Source: Oxalicibacterium flavum
GTDB taxonomy: Bacteria > Pseudomonadota > Gammaproteobacteria > Burkholderiales > Burkholderiaceae_D
Assembly: GCF_014635065.1 (NCBI RefSeq)
Contig: NZ_BMCG01000002.1
Coordinates: 496,001-560,000, forward strand
Length of the DNA stretch: 64,000 bases
Reading direction: 5' to 3'
Part shown: piece after piece, positions 34,114 through 45,252 of the stretch
Layout of the letters: the number at the start of each line of letters is the position of its first letter
Numbering within the stretch: the first letter of the stretch is position 1
The notes under the pieces: model-generated
What the model saw: the letters and a program-made list of their open reading frames with translations, nothing else
What the model was told of the DNA's origin: nothing
Database searches by the model: none
Translations under genes and position numbers: made by a program

Positions 34114-36564
34114 TTATCGCTTTTTCTTGCTCGAACGCGAGCGTGTGGCCGAAGCCCGTTGCTTGCGCGGCGCCGGCGCGGTGTGCTTGCCCTTTGTCGG
34201 AGCAGCCGCCTCGCCCTGCGCGGTCGTTTTTTTCTTGGCAGCCGCTTTCTTGCCGGCTACGCTGGAAGTCTTCTTCGCGGCAGTATCCCGCTTGCCTTCG
34301 GCCTTGCGCGCCTCGTTTTTCAGCAAGGTTCGAATGCCAGGTTCGTCAACCAGACGCAGATCGATCTTGCGTGCATCGAGATCGACACGGCTGACCTGCA
34401 CCATCACGCGGTCGGTCAACTGGTAGCGGATGCCGGTGCGCTCTCCGCGCAGCTCATGGCGCGCGTCGTCGTACTTGAAGTGGTCTGCACCGAGTTCGGT
34501 CACATGCACCATGCCCTCGATATACAGCGCATCGAGCTGCACGAAAATACCGAACGGCGCCACGCTTGAAATCGTGCCACTGAACTCTTCACCGAGCTTG
34601 TCGCGGATGAAGTAGCACTTGAGCCAGGCCTCGACATCGCGCGAAGCTTCGTCTGCGCGTCGTTCGTTGGCCGAGCAATGCACACCGAGTGCTCCCCAGA
34701 TCGCCAGTTCGCCTTCGGCCTTTTTCTTGCCTTCGGCCTTGTCCTGCGCATGTTTCTTGCGCGCAGCTGGCGACAGCATCGTATTGAGCGCGCTGGTGTC
34801 GATGCCCTTTGGCGTATAACGCTTGCCCTGCAACACGGCCTTGATGGCGCGATGCGTCAGCAGATCGGGATAACGGCGGATCGGGCTCGTGAAGTGTGCG
34901 TAGGCCTCGTACGACAAACCAAAGTGACCGATATTCTCCGGGCTATAGACTGCCTGCTGCATCGAGCGCAGCAGCATGGTCTGCAGCAGCGTGGCATCCG
35001 GACGATTCTTGATCTTGCCCATGAGTTCGGCATAGTCGGATGCGGCCGGCTTGTCGCCGCCACCCAGATTCAAGCCGACCTGCTTGAGGAAGGTGCGTAC
35101 CTGGTTGAGCTTTTCTTCGGTCGGCAGCGCATGCACACGGTACAGGCCCGGATGCTTGTGACGCTCGAGCAGATCGGCGGCGCAGACGTTGGCTGCCAGC
35201 ATGCATTCCTCGATCAGCTTGTGCGCCTCGTTGCGCGTGCGCGGCAGGATCTGCTCGATCTTGCCGACCTCGTTGCAGACGATGTAGGTCTCGGTGGTCT
35301 CGAAATCGATCGCACCGCGCGCATGACGCGCCTGCAGCAATGCCTGATAGACGCCGTAGAGGTTCAGTAGATGCGGCACCAGCGTCGGCTTGCGCGTCGC
35401 TTCGATGCCCTTGGTGTTGCCAAGGATGGCAGCCACTTCGGTATAAGTCAGGCGCGCTGCCGAATGGATCACGGCCGGATAGAACTGGTAGGCCTTGATC
35501 TCGCCCTTGGCGGTGATCACCGCATCGCAGACCAGCGTCAGACGATCGACGCCGGGGTTCAGCGAGCACAGGCCGTTGGACAGCTTTTCCGGCAGCATCG
35601 GGATCACGCGGCGCGGGAAATAGACCGAGGTGCTGCGTTCGATCGCATCGGTATCGAGCGGCTCGCCCGGCTTGACGTAATGGCTGACGTCGGCGATTGC
35701 GACGATCAGACGGAAGCCGGCGGCACGGCCGATCTTGCACGGTTCGCAATAGACGGCATCGTCGAAGTCGCGCGCATCCTCGCCATCGATGGTGACCAGC
35801 GGCACATCGCGCAGATCGACGCGGTCGCCCAGATCGGCGGCGCGCACTTCATTGGGCAGCCTGGCCGAAGCCTTCTTCGCCTCGTCGGAAAATTCGTGCG
35901 GCACGCCGTATTTGCGCACCGCGATTTCGATCTCCATGCCGGGATCGTCGATATCGCCAAGCACCTCGGCGATTCGTCCCACCGGCTGGCTGAAGCGCGA
36001 TGGCTGCTCCGTCAGCTCGACACTGACAACCTGCCCTGCCTTGGCCTTGCCCGGCGAGCCGGCAAGAATGATGTCCTGGCCGATGCGCTTGTCTTCGGGC
36101 GCCACCACCCAGACGCCGTTCTCATTAAGAAGGCGACCGATGACATGCGTGTTGGCACGGCTAACGACCTCGACGATGGTACCTTCGGGGCGCCCGCGGC
36201 GATCGGTGCCGACGATGCGCACCTGCACGCGATCGCCATGCAGCACTTTCTGCATTTCCTTCTCGGGCAGGAAGATGTCGGAACTGGCATCATCGGGAAT
36301 CAGGAATCCGTAGCCATCGCGATGACTGCTGACACGGCCTTCGACGAAGCTGGTGGAATGGGCAAGCTGGTAATTGCCGCCACGATCGGGCTTGATCTGC
36401 CCGTCACGCTCCATGGCGTTGAGGCGCCGCATGAGTCCGTCCATTTCGTCGGACGTGACGCCCAATGCTGCGGCAAGAGAGGACGCATCGTGCGAACCGG
36501 TCGCCGTGCGAAGAAGGCCGAGAATTTCCTCCCGGCTGGGAATTGTGTAGGAGTATTGGCTCAA
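34114..36564 (-). CDS. rnr: Ribonuclease R
   Basis: This 816-residue 3'-5' exoribonuclease degrades structured RNA. The layout is an N-terminal winged helix, two cold-shock OB domains, a catalytic RNB domain (VTIDGEDARDFDDAVYCE, FPRRVIPMLPEKLSNGLCSL, FTSPIRRYPDLLTHRAI), an S1 domain, and a Lys/Ala-rich basic tail of about 75 residues. The start appears to be TTG 36564, since no nearby ATG gives the usual N-terminus. The ribosome site is weak. Confidence 0.95.
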   Translation of the reverse strand: MSQYSYTIPSREEILGLLRTATGSHDASSLAAALGVTSDEMDGLMRRLNAMERDGQIKPDRGGNYQLAHSTSFVEGRVSSHRDGYGFLIPDDASSDIFLPEKEMQKVLHGDRVQVRIVGTDRRGRPEGTIVEVVSRANTHVIGRLLNENGVWVVAPEDKRIGQDIILAGSPGKAKAGQVVSVELTEQPSRFSQPVGRIAEVLGDIDDPGMEIEIAVRKYGVPHEFSDEAKKASARLPNEVRAADLGDRVDLRDVPLVTIDGEDARDFDDAVYCEPCKIGRAAGFRLIVAIADVSHYVKPGEPLDTDAIERSTSVYFPRRVIPMLPEKLSNGLCSLNPGVDRLTLVCDAVITAKGEIKAYQFYPAVIHSAARLTYTEVAAILGNTKGIEATRKPTLVPHLLNLYGVYQALLQARHARGAIDFETTETYIVCNEVGKIEQILPRTRNEAHKLIEECMLAANVCAADLLERHKHPGLYRVHALPTEEKLNQVRTFLKQVGLNLGGGDKPAASDYAELMGKIKNRPDATLLQTMLLRSMQQAVYSPENIGHFGLSYEAYAHFTSPIRRYPDLLTHRAIKAVLQGKRYTPKGIDTSALNTMLSPAARKKHAQDKAEGKKKAEGELAIWGALGVHCSANERRADEASRDVEAWLKCYFIRDKLGEEFSGTISSVAPFGIFVQLDALYIEGMVHVTELGADHFKYDDARHELRGERTGIRYQLTDRVMVQVSRVDLDARKIDLRLVDEPGIRTLLKNEARKAEGKRDTAAKKTSSVAGKKAAAKKKTTAQGEAAAPTKGKHTAPAPRKQRASATRSRSSKKKR

Positions 36565-36670
36565 AAGCTGTTTCTAATCATTGAATTGTTATTGGAACAA
36601 AGCGAGTGTAACGGAGCATGCCGATATTTGCAGCAAGACCTGTACCCGGCAAAATGATTGCAAAGAATGT

Positions 36671-36698
36671 TTGACATCCGCAATTTTTCCGCTATACT
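36671..36698 (+). promoter_or_regulatory. Sigma70 promoter of tRNA-Leu
   Basis: TTGACA, 16 bases, TATACT, about 21 bases before the tRNA. A perfect -35 and near-perfect -10, as expected for a stable RNA gene. Confidence 0.85.
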
Positions 36699-36718
36699 GC
36701 TCATCTTTCTGAAGCAAG

Positions 36719-36803
36719 GCCCACGTGGCGGAATTGGTAGACGCGCATGGTTCAGGTCCATGTGCCGCGAGGTGTGGGGGTTCGAGTCCCTCCGTGGGCA
36801 CCA
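36719..36803 (+). tRNA. tRNA-Leu (anticodon CAG)
   Basis: The gene runs from GCCCACGTGGCGGAATTGG to an encoded ACCA. The acceptor stem is GCCCACG/CGTGGGC, the anticodon loop TTCAGGT gives CAG, a long variable arm is present, and the T-loop is TTCGAGTC. It is 85 bases, class II leucine type. A strong promoter and a terminator flank it. Confidence 0.97.
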
Positions 36804-36810
36804 AACATTA

Positions 36811-36842
36811 AAAACCCGTTGATTCGTCAACGGGTTTTTTCT
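36811..36842 (+). terminator. Rho-independent terminator of tRNA-Leu
   Basis: AACCCGTTGA TTCG TCAACGGGTT is a 10-pair stem with a stable UUCG loop, followed by a T-run. It begins seven bases after the tRNA. Confidence 0.92.
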
Positions 36843-36948
36843 TTTCTGCCGTCGCTTTCACTTTCATTCTTCATCTGCGACGACATCATCACCCGCCACG
36901 TTTCAAATTCACCTGCGCCACGCAGGATACGTCACACTTGTGACGGCA

Positions 36949-37497
36949 TCACGACAATCCCGTCTGTCCCTGCCCTTTCTTCATCCATGCGGCCAGTTGA
37001 TGCGAACGGATACCGTCGTACTCTTCGAACGGCTGGTGTATCCATGGATTGCCCGCCAGGTAGTCAACATAGAAGTCGGGCTGGAATACCGAACAGGCCT
37101 TGTACCAGATGACGGCGGTCCTGATCTCGGTCACTTCCGGGAAGCGCGCTTCGAGATGCGCCTTCACATGCGCAAACGTGACGCCCGAATCGACCAGATC
37201 GTCGATCAGCAGCACACGTCCGGCGAGCGCGCCGGCGGTACTTGTGACGTGCGTGGCGATGTCGAGCTCGCCCTGCTGCGTGCCGGTTCCGGCTCGGTAG
37301 GAACTGGTCGAGAGGATCGCCAGCGGCACTTCGAAGATGCGCGAGAAGACGTCGCCCGGCCGCAGGCCGCCGCGCGCCAGGCACAGCACCTGATCGAATT
37401 TCCAGCCGGAGTCGTGAACCAGAAGCGCGAGCCGTTCGATCGCGCGGTGATAGTCATCCCATGTGACCCACAGATCACTGTCCGTCGATTCAGGCAT
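36949..37497 (-). CDS. Phosphoribosyltransferase (purine salvage type)
   Basis: This 182-residue type I phosphoribosyltransferase has the PRPP-binding loop RVLLIDDLVDSGVTFAHV and FDQVLCLARGGLRPGDVFSR near the N-terminus. A C-terminal YLAGNPWIHQPFEEYD resembles Gpt/xanthine-guanine or hypoxanthine phosphoribosyltransferases. It lies 19 bases behind purA in the same direction, which supports a role in purine salvage. The base specificity cannot be read from sequence. Confidence 0.88.
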   Translation of the reverse strand: MPESTDSDLWVTWDDYHRAIERLALLVHDSGWKFDQVLCLARGGLRPGDVFSRIFEVPLAILSTSSYRAGTGTQQGELDIATHVTSTAGALAGRVLLIDDLVDSGVTFAHVKAHLEARFPEVTEIRTAVIWYKACSVFQPDFYVDYLAGNPWIHQPFEEYDGIRSHQLAAWMKKGQGQTGLS

Positions 37498-37516
37498 GGG
37501 ATGACTTTGCGGGAAA

Positions 37517-38833
<1,317 letters not shown>

Positions 38834-39985
38834 TTAACCTACGTTCTTGATAATCCAGTTGTCACCTTCGAGCACGAGCGCGCGGTCGCACTCGAACTCG
38901 TCCTGATCGTTCTCGCTGCCCGGCAGGCTCTGGATCACGACCTCGCCGGCCTTGCGCAGGGCAGCGATTTGTTCCTTCAGTGCGCGGTCCTCGCCCCATG
39001 GCGCATGGATCGCGCATTTGCGCTCCGCGGTCGGCAGCAGACGCGCCAGTTCACGCAGATCGAGCGAGAAGCCCGTCGCCGGACGCGCGCGGCCGAAGGC
39101 CTCGCCGACGTGATCGTAGCGACCGCCACGCGCCACCGCGTTCGGCAGGCCGGGCACGTAGAGCGCGAACATCACGCCGCTTTCGTACTGGTAGCCGCCA
39201 AGATCGGCCAGATCGATCGTCACATCGGCCGTGCCGGCCAGGCCGACCAGCGTTTCGAGTTCGTCGAGCGCCTTGCCGATGCCGGCCAGCGGCGGCAGCA
39301 CCTGGCGTGCGCGCGCAATGATTTCCACGTTGCCGTACAGCGAAGGCAGCGCCTGCAGCGCAGCGCGCGTCTGCGGTGCATAGTCCGCGGTCAGCGCCTG
39401 CAGTGCCGGCACGTCCTTGGCACGCAAGGCAGTATACAGGGCCGCTTCGTCGCGCTGCGCATCAGCGTCGCTGTCGAGCAACGCGCGCAGCACGCCGACG
39501 TGGCAAAGATCGATCCGCACCTGCGGGAAACCCGCGAGCGACAGCGATGCCAGCGCCAGCTCCTGGATTTCGGCATCGGCTTCGAGTCCGGCATGGCCGT
39601 AGATTTCGGCGCCGATCTGCAGCGGTTCGCGCGTGGCGTGCAGACCGTTGGGCCGCGTATGCAGCACGCTGCCCGCATAGCACAGACGCGTGATCGAGCT
39701 GCGATTGAGCAGGTGCGCATCGATGCGGGCGACCTGCGTCGTCATGTCGGCGCGCACACCCAGCGTGCGGCCGGACAGCTGGTCGATCAGCTTGAAGGTG
39801 CGCAGGTCCATGTCGTGACCGGCGCCGGCCAGCAGCGATTCGACATACTCGAGCATGGGCGGCATGACGAGCTCGTAGCCGTAGAGATGGAAATTATCGA
39901 GAATCGCGCGACGCAATTCCTCGATCTTGCGCGCTTCGGACGGCAGAACGTCGGCAATATTTTCAGGCAGTAGCCAGTTTGGCAT
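38834..39985 (-). CDS. hisZ: ATP phosphoribosyltransferase regulatory subunit HisZ
   Basis: This 383-residue HisRS-like protein forms the regulatory part of the short-form HisG complex in histidine synthesis. It has synthetase-like stretches ([32 protein letters not shown]) but no synthetase activity is expected. Start ATG 39985 gives [20 protein letters not shown], the family N-terminus; the frame is open 30 codons further but that part is not homologous. A terminator separates it from hflC, so it may start its own transcript with purA. Confidence 0.94.
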   Translation of the reverse strand: MPNWLLPENIADVLPSEARKIEELRRAILDNFHLYGYELVMPPMLEYVESLLAGAGHDMDLRTFKLIDQLSGRTLGVRADMTTQVARIDAHLLNRSSITRLCYAGSVLHTRPNGLHATREPLQIGAEIYGHAGLEADAEIQELALASLSLAGFPQVRIDLCHVGVLRALLDSDADAQRDEAALYTALRAKDVPALQALTADYAPQTRAALQALPSLYGNVEIIARARQVLPPLAGIGKALDELETLVGLAGTADVTIDLADLGGYQYESGVMFALYVPGLPNAVARGGRYDHVGEAFGRARPATGFSLDLRELARLLPTAERKCAIHAPWGEDRALKEQIAALRKAGEVVIQSLPGSENDQDEFECDRALVLEGDNWIIKNVG

Positions 39986-40056
39986 GGCGAAAAACGATTG
40001 AAGAAAGACGGTTGAATCAGGAAAAACCGGTCGAAAAGGAAGAACGCAGCCGCGCC

Positions 40057-40102
40057 TCAAAAACAATTGAAGCAATTGCCCTCTTCAGGCAATCGCTTCA
40101 AT
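40057..40102 (-). terminator. Rho-independent terminator behind hflC
   Basis: On the minus strand ATTGAAGCGATTGCC, loop TGAAGAG, GGCAATTGCTTCAAT forms a 15-pair stem with one G-U pair, followed by TGTTTTTG. It lies between hflC and hisZ and should end the hfq-hflX-hflK-hflC transcript. Confidence 0.78.
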
Positions 40103-40127
40103 GATTGCAAAACGATGGTGCTTGCCG

Positions 40128-41006
40128 TCAGCGGCTACCCGTCGCCGGATTCTTGAAATACTTGAAAAATTCGGAATTCGGATCGATCACCAGCATGTCG
40201 CTGCGCGTCTTGAAACTTTCGCGATACGCTTCCAGACTGCGATAGAACTTGTAGAACTCCGGGCTCTGGTTGAAGGCCTGTGCGTAGATCTGCGTTGCCT
40301 TGGCATCGCCCTCGCCGCGGATACGCTCGGCATCGCGATAGGCTTCGGCCAGGATCACGGTACGCTGGCGATCGGCATCGGCGCGGATCTTTTCCGATTC
40401 CGCGGCACCGGTCGAACGCAACTCGTTCGCCACGCGCGCGCGCTCGGACTTCATGCGCTCGAACACCGAGTCGTTGATCTGGTCGACGTAATCGACACGC
40501 TTCAGACGCACATCGACGATCTCGACGCCGATCTGCTTGGCTTCCTCGGTCACCTTGCGCTGGATGCCGTCCATCACCTTGCCGCGCTCACCGGAGATCA
40601 CTTCGCGCACGGTACGCTTGGTGATTTCCTCGTTGAGCGAGGCCTTCACGATCTGCGCCATGCGGTTCTGCGCGCTGCGCTCGTCACCGCCGAAGCTGAT
40701 GAAGTACAGGCGCGGATCGACGATGCGCCACTTGACGAAGGCATCGACCAGGATGTTCTTCTTTTCGGCCGTGATGAAGCGGTCGGCGTCCGGCGTGTCC
40801 AGCGTCAGGATGCGCTTGTCGAGGAACACCACGTTCTGGAACGGCGGCGGCAGCTTGAAATGCAGGCCGGGTTCGCTGATGACCTGCTTGACTTCACCCA
40901 GTGCGAAGACGATCGCGAAACGGCGCTGATCGACCACGAACAGCGTCGACGACAGAACCGCCAGCAGAATGCCGAGGGCAATCAGATAGGAAATGGCGCG
41001 GTTCAT
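40128..41006 (-). CDS. hflC: HflC, SPFH-family regulator of FtsH protease
   Basis: This 292-residue protein has an N-terminal membrane anchor (ISYLIALGILLAVLSSTLFV) and a band-7/SPFH domain (DQRRFAIVFALGEVK, ILTLDTPDADRFITAEKKN), then a long helical stretch (ILAEAYRDAERIRGEGDAKA). With HflK it forms the membrane cage around FtsH. Its ATG overlaps the hflK stop (TAATG). Confidence 0.96.
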   Translation of the reverse strand: MNRAISYLIALGILLAVLSSTLFVVDQRRFAIVFALGEVKQVISEPGLHFKLPPPFQNVVFLDKRILTLDTPDADRFITAEKKNILVDAFVKWRIVDPRLYFISFGGDERSAQNRMAQIVKASLNEEITKRTVREVISGERGKVMDGIQRKVTEEAKQIGVEIVDVRLKRVDYVDQINDSVFERMKSERARVANELRSTGAAESEKIRADADRQRTVILAEAYRDAERIRGEGDAKATQIYAQAFNQSPEFYKFYRSLEAYRESFKTRSDMLVIDPNSEFFKYFKNPATGSR

Positions 41007-42358
41007 TATCTGACCTCCCGATCGCGTGCGCTGCGTTCGTCACGAACGCGAGACTCTTGCTGCAACTGACTCTCCAAAGAAGAAGTGCCGCTGTTCCTGA
41101 CTGCCGACGAGGCGGCACCCGGCTGCTGCGTGGCGCTTGCGCCCGTAGTGCCCGGCGCGCCCACGGGCTGTTGCCCGCTCTGCGTGATCAATTTGTCCAG
41201 CGGCAGATAGATCAGGTTGTTACCGCTCTTGGTGTCGACCATGACCTTGGTCGTGCTGGCGAAAATGTTCTGCATGGTTTCCAGATACATGCGGTCGCGC
41301 GTGACGGCCGGCGCTTTTGCGTATTCGGTATAGACCTGCTTGAAGCGCGCCGCCTCACCTTCGGCGTTGGCGATCACGCTCTCGCGGTAGGCTTCCGATT
41401 CCTGCAGCAGACGCGAGGCGGTACCACGTGCACGCGGAATCACGTCGTTGGCATAGGCCTGGCCTTCGTTCTTCTGGCGTTCACGATCCTGTCCGGCCTT
41501 GACCGCATCGTCGAAGGAAGCCTGCACTTGCTCGGGCGGCTGCACCGCCTGCATGGTGACGTTGGTGATCTGCACGCCGGAACGATAGCGGTCGACGATC
41601 TGCTGCATCAACTGGCTGGTGTCGAAGGCGACCTTCTCGCGGCCTTCATAGAGCACGAAGTCCATCTTGCTGCGGCCGACCACCTCGCGGATCGCGGTTT
41701 CGGCGACCTGCTTGACCATCTCGTCCTGCTCGCGGTTGTTGAAGACCCAGTCCGATGCGTTCTTCAGGGTGTACTGCACGGCGAACTGGATGTCGATGAT
41801 GTTCTCGTCCTCGGTCAGCATCAGCGATTCCTGCTGCTGCTTGTTGCGCACGTTGCCGCGATAACCGATCTCGACGGTACGTACCTGCGAGACGTTGACG
41901 ATCTCGTGGCTCTGGATCGGGGTCGGCCAGCGCCAGTTGAAACCGGAAGGCGTCATGTGGCTGTATTTGCCGAAGGTCATGACGACGCCGGTCTGCCCTT
42001 CCTGCACGATGAAGAAACCGCTGACCAGCCACAGAAAGGCGACGATGCCGGCAATGACCGCCGCGCCGATGCCGGCGCCGCGCATGTCAGGCTTGAAGCC
42101 CGTGCCGCCGCCACCGCCGCCATCGTTGTTGTTATTGCCACCGCCATTGTTGCCGTTGCGGCCCTTGCGGTTGCCGAACAGTCCACCCAGGCGCTGGTTG
42201 AAGTCGCGCCACAGCTGATCGAGATCAGGCGGTCCATCGTTCGATGGCGGTTTGCGGCCATCCTGGTTTCTGTTGTTATTGTCCTGCGAACCGCGACCCC
42301 AGCCGGGATCGTTGAGCGAAAACTTCAAACCAAATCTCTTGAGTAGGGAAACGAGCAT
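41006..42358 (-). CDS. hflK: HflK, SPFH-family regulator of FtsH protease
   Basis: This protein has 450 residues. An N-terminal cytoplasmic segment is very rich in Asn and Gly (about residues 20-85, including GNNGGGNNNNDGGGGGG). One membrane helix follows (IVAFLWLVSGFFIVQEGQTG), then an SPFH domain (TFGKYSHMTPSGFNWRWPTP) and a coiled-coil region. A C-terminal Ser/Thr/Gln-rich tail ends the protein. It partners HflC. The Asn/Gly-rich N-terminus is common in HflK but strong here. Confidence 0.96.
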   Translation of the reverse strand: MLVSLLKRFGLKFSLNDPGWGRGSQDNNNRNQDGRKPPSNDGPPDLDQLWRDFNQRLGGLFGNRKGRNGNNGGGNNNNDGGGGGGTGFKPDMRGAGIGAAVIAGIVAFLWLVSGFFIVQEGQTGVVMTFGKYSHMTPSGFNWRWPTPIQSHEIVNVSQVRTVEIGYRGNVRNKQQQESLMLTEDENIIDIQFAVQYTLKNASDWVFNNREQDEMVKQVAETAIREVVGRSKMDFVLYEGREKVAFDTSQLMQQIVDRYRSGVQITNVTMQAVQPPEQVQASFDDAVKAGQDRERQKNEGQAYANDVIPRARGTASRLLQESEAYRESVIANAEGEAARFKQVYTEYAKAPAVTRDRMYLETMQNIFASTTKVMVDTKSGNNLIYLPLDKLITQSGQQPVGAPGTTGASATQQPGAASSAVRNSGTSSLESQLQQESRVRDERSARDREVR

Positions 42359-42404
42359 TGCGGTCCGGGCTGAAAAATTAAGGTTGGATTGCCAAGTAAA
42401 TTCG

Positions 42405-43523
42405 TCAAACGTTCACATCGTCGGATGCGACAAACTTTGTATCTTCAAGGCCAGCGGCATGCTCTTTGGCACGTTCGGCTATCGCTTCTCGCAACAGATC
42501 CAATCCGCTTCCAGTCTGGGCACTGATAAAAACCCGTCGGATTTTATCATATTCATCACGCTCCAAAGCAGGTTCCAGACCGGCGGCATCAATCTTGTTC
42601 CAGACCAGAATCTGCGGAATATGATCGGCACCGATCTCCTGCAGCACCATGTTGACCTGCTCGATCTGTTCCATGCGCACTGGGCTGGCGCCGTCGACCA
42701 CATGCAGCAGCAGATCGGCATGAATGGTCTCTTCCAGCGTGGCGCGGAAGGCCGCCACCAGTTGGTGCGGCAGTTCGCGGATGAAACCGACCGTATCCGA
42801 GATCACCACGTTGCCTGCCTCGCCCAGATAGATGCGGCGCGAGGTCGTATCCAGCGTGGCGAACAACTGGTCGGCAGCATAGCTGCGCGCCTTGGCCATG
42901 GCATTGAACAGCGTCGACTTGCCGGCATTGGTATAGCCGACCAGCGAAACCGAGAACACATGATTGCGGCCGCGTGCGCGACGCTGGGTCGCATGCTGCT
43001 TATGGAGTTTTTCCAGCCGTGCGCGCAGCGCCTTGACGCGCTCGCCGAGCAGACGACGATCGGTCTCGAGCTGCGTCTCGCCGGGGCCGCGCAGGCCGAT
43101 ACCGCCCTTCTGCCTTTCCAGGTGGGTCCAGCCGCGGATCAGGCGCGTCGACAGATGCTGCAGCTGCGCCAGTTCGACCTGCACCTTGCCCTCGTGGCTC
43201 TTGGCGCGCTGCGCAAAGATGTCGAGGATCAGGCTGGTGCGGTCGATCACGCGCACCTTCAGGTGACGTTCGAGGTTGCGCTGCTGCGCCGGCGACAAGG
43301 CATGATTGAAGATCACAAGTTCGATCTGCTGGTCGAAGACCGCATCGGCGATCTCCTCGGCCTTGCCGGAGCCGACGAACAGCGCGGCATCCGGACTTTG
43401 CCGCCGGCCGGTGATGGTCACCACCGGATCGGCGCCTGCGGAACGGGACAGAAGGGAAAGCTCTTCGAGACTGGCGGCAAAGTCGCCCTTGCCGAAATCG
43501 ATACCAACCAGTACTGCACGCAT
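42405..43523 (-). CDS. hflX: GTPase HflX (ribosome-associated)
   Basis: This 372-residue GTPase splits stalled or stress-inactivated ribosomes. The N-terminal HflX domain (SAGADPVVTITGRRQSPDAA, RVIDRTSLILDIFAQRAKSH) is followed by KGGIGLRGPGETQLETDRRL. The G domain has G1 GYTNAGKSTLF, G3 DTVGFIRELPHQLV and G4 NKID. It lies 34 bases behind hfq, the conserved arrangement. Confidence 0.97.
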   Translation of the reverse strand: MRAVLVGIDFGKGDFAASLEELSLLSRSAGADPVVTITGRRQSPDAALFVGSGKAEEIADAVFDQQIELVIFNHALSPAQQRNLERHLKVRVIDRTSLILDIFAQRAKSHEGKVQVELAQLQHLSTRLIRGWTHLERQKGGIGLRGPGETQLETDRRLLGERVKALRARLEKLHKQHATQRRARGRNHVFSVSLVGYTNAGKSTLFNAMAKARSYAADQLFATLDTTSRRIYLGEAGNVVISDTVGFIRELPHQLVAAFRATLEETIHADLLLHVVDGASPVRMEQIEQVNMVLQEIGADHIPQILVWNKIDAAGLEPALERDEYDKIRRVFISAQTGSGLDLLREAIAERAKEHAAGLEDTKFVASDDVNV

Positions 43524-43556
43524 CAGGGCAGTACCGGTGGCGGGTTGAGGCAGGAT

Positions 43557-43793
43557 TTATTCAACGTCGGATTCAACATTCAGATTGACCGCGCGGGCCG
43601 GCACCACGGTCGAAATGGCATGTTTGTACACCATTTGGGTGACGGTATTGCGCAGCAGGACGACATATTGATCGAAGGATTCGATATGTCCCTGCAGTTT
43701 GATGCCGTTGACCAGATAGATCGAAACAGGAACGTGTTCCTTGCGAAGCGCGTTCAGGAATGGGTCTTGTAACAGTTGCCCTTTGTTGGTCAT
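43557..43793 (-). CDS. hfq: RNA chaperone Hfq
   Basis: This 78-residue Sm-like protein forms a hexamer and pairs small RNAs with mRNAs. The Sm1 motif is [20 protein letters not shown] through [14 protein letters not shown], and Sm2 contains [11 protein letters not shown]. It has the short C-terminal tail typical of betaproteobacteria. hflX, hflK and hflC follow. Confidence 0.98.
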   Translation of the reverse strand: MTNKGQLLQDPFLNALRKEHVPVSIYLVNGIKLQGHIESFDQYVVLLRNTVTQMVYKHAISTVVPARAVNLNVESDVE

Positions 43794-43899
43794 GACAGCT
43801 CCATGGTGTTGTTGTGATGTGGAGGACGAGACAGTTGCTTCTTTTCAAAAGTCCCGAATCGGAAATGTAATCGATTTCTCCCTTTTTCGCCAAACGGCC

Positions 43900-45243
43900 T
43901 TATTTTTCCGAGCGCGTGAAGGGATTCTTACCTGATCGCAATTCAATACGTAGTGGAGTCCCCACCAGGGAAAAAGTTTCGCGGAAATGCTTTTCCAGGA
44001 AACGCTTGTAGTTGGCGTCTATGCCTTCGAGCGCGTTGCCGTGGATGACGACCACCGGCGGGTTCATGCCGCCCTGGTGCGCATAGCGCATCTTGGGCCG
44101 GATCGAACCCTTGCGGCGCGGCTGCTGGTGCTCGACCGCCTCAATCAGGGCGCGCGTCAGCTTGGGTGTGGACAAATTGGCCATAGCCGCCGCGTAGGCC
44201 GCGTTGACCGATTTCATCATCGGACCGATGCCGCTGGCCTGCAGCGCCGAGACGAAATGGAACTTGGCGAACGACAGGAAGTTCAGCTTTCGCTCGATGT
44301 CCATCTTGATCGCCTCGCGGCGGTCGCGGTCGAGACCGTCCCACTTGTTGACGCCAACCACCAGCGCCCTGCCCGACTCCAGGATGAAGCCGGCGATGTG
44401 CGCATCCTGCTCGGAAATGTCCTGCTGCGCATCGAGCAGCAGCAGCACGACGTTGGCCTCGGAAATCGATTGCAGCGTCTTGACCACCGAGAATTTCTCG
44501 ATCGCCTCGAACACCTTGCCGCGGCGTCGGATGCCGGCGGTATCGATCAGCGTATAGTGGCGGCCGTCACGCTCGAACGGAATCTCGATCGAGTCGCGCG
44601 TGGTGCCCGGCATATCGAAGGCGATCACGCGTTCTTCGCCGAGCAGCGTATTGATCAGCGTCGATTTGCCGACATTGGGGCGACCGACGATGGCGAGCTT
44701 GATGTGCTTGCCGGCGACTTCCGGTTCTTCCTCTTCGGACGGGCGCTGCGCGAAGGCGATGTCGAGCGCTTCCTCCACCAGGTCGGCCACGCCGTCGCCG
44801 TGGGCGGCCGAGATCACGTAAGGATCGCCCATGCCAAGTTCGTAGAAATCCGCCGTCACCGACGTGTATTTCATGCCCTCGGCCTTGTTGACCACCAGCA
44901 TCACCTGACGACCAGACTTGCGCAGGAAGTCGGTGATCGTCTTGTCGTGCGGCGTCATGCCCTGCCGGCCATCGACGATGAAGATGACGACATCCGCCTC
45001 GGCCACCGCCTGCTTGGTCTGCTTGGCCATCTCGTGCATGATGCCTTCCTTGGCAACAGGCTCGAAACCGCCGGTATCGATGACCAGGAACGGACGTTCG
45101 CCGAGTCGGCCTTCGCCGTAGTGCCGGTCGCGGGTCAGGCCCGGCAGATCGGCCACCAACGCGTCACGCGACCGGGTGAGCCGGTTGAACAGCGTGGACT
45201 TGCCGACATTCGGTCGACCTACTAATGCAATAACCGGCTTCAT
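43900..45243 (-). CDS. der: Ribosome assembly GTPase Der (EngA)
   Basis: This 447-residue protein has two tandem G domains: [20 protein letters not shown] with DLPGLTRD and NKAE, then [20 protein letters not shown] with DMPGTTRD and NKWD. A KH-like C-terminal domain follows. It is essential for 50S maturation. It is in the conserved bamB-der-hfq order. Confidence 0.98.
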   Translation of the reverse strand: MKPVIALVGRPNVGKSTLFNRLTRSRDALVADLPGLTRDRHYGEGRLGERPFLVIDTGGFEPVAKEGIMHEMAKQTKQAVAEADVVIFIVDGRQGMTPHDKTITDFLRKSGRQVMLVVNKAEGMKYTSVTADFYELGMGDPYVISAAHGDGVADLVEEALDIAFAQRPSEEEEPEVAGKHIKLAIVGRPNVGKSTLINTLLGEERVIAFDMPGTTRDSIEIPFERDGRHYTLIDTAGIRRRGKVFEAIEKFSVVKTLQSISEANVVLLLLDAQQDISEQDAHIAGFILESGRALVVGVNKWDGLDRDRREAIKMDIERKLNFLSFAKFHFVSALQASGIGPMMKSVNAAYAAAMANLSTPKLTRALIEAVEHQQPRRKGSIRPKMRYAHQGGMNPPVVVIHGNALEGIDANYKRFLEKHFRETFSLVGTPLRIELRSGKNPFTRSEK

Positions 45244-45252
45244 GAAATAAAT

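Noticed and set aside
34114-34340. Lys/Ala-rich repeat at the end of rnr as a possible histone-like gene
   Set aside because: It is in frame with RNase R, whose basic C-terminal tail is normal for the family.
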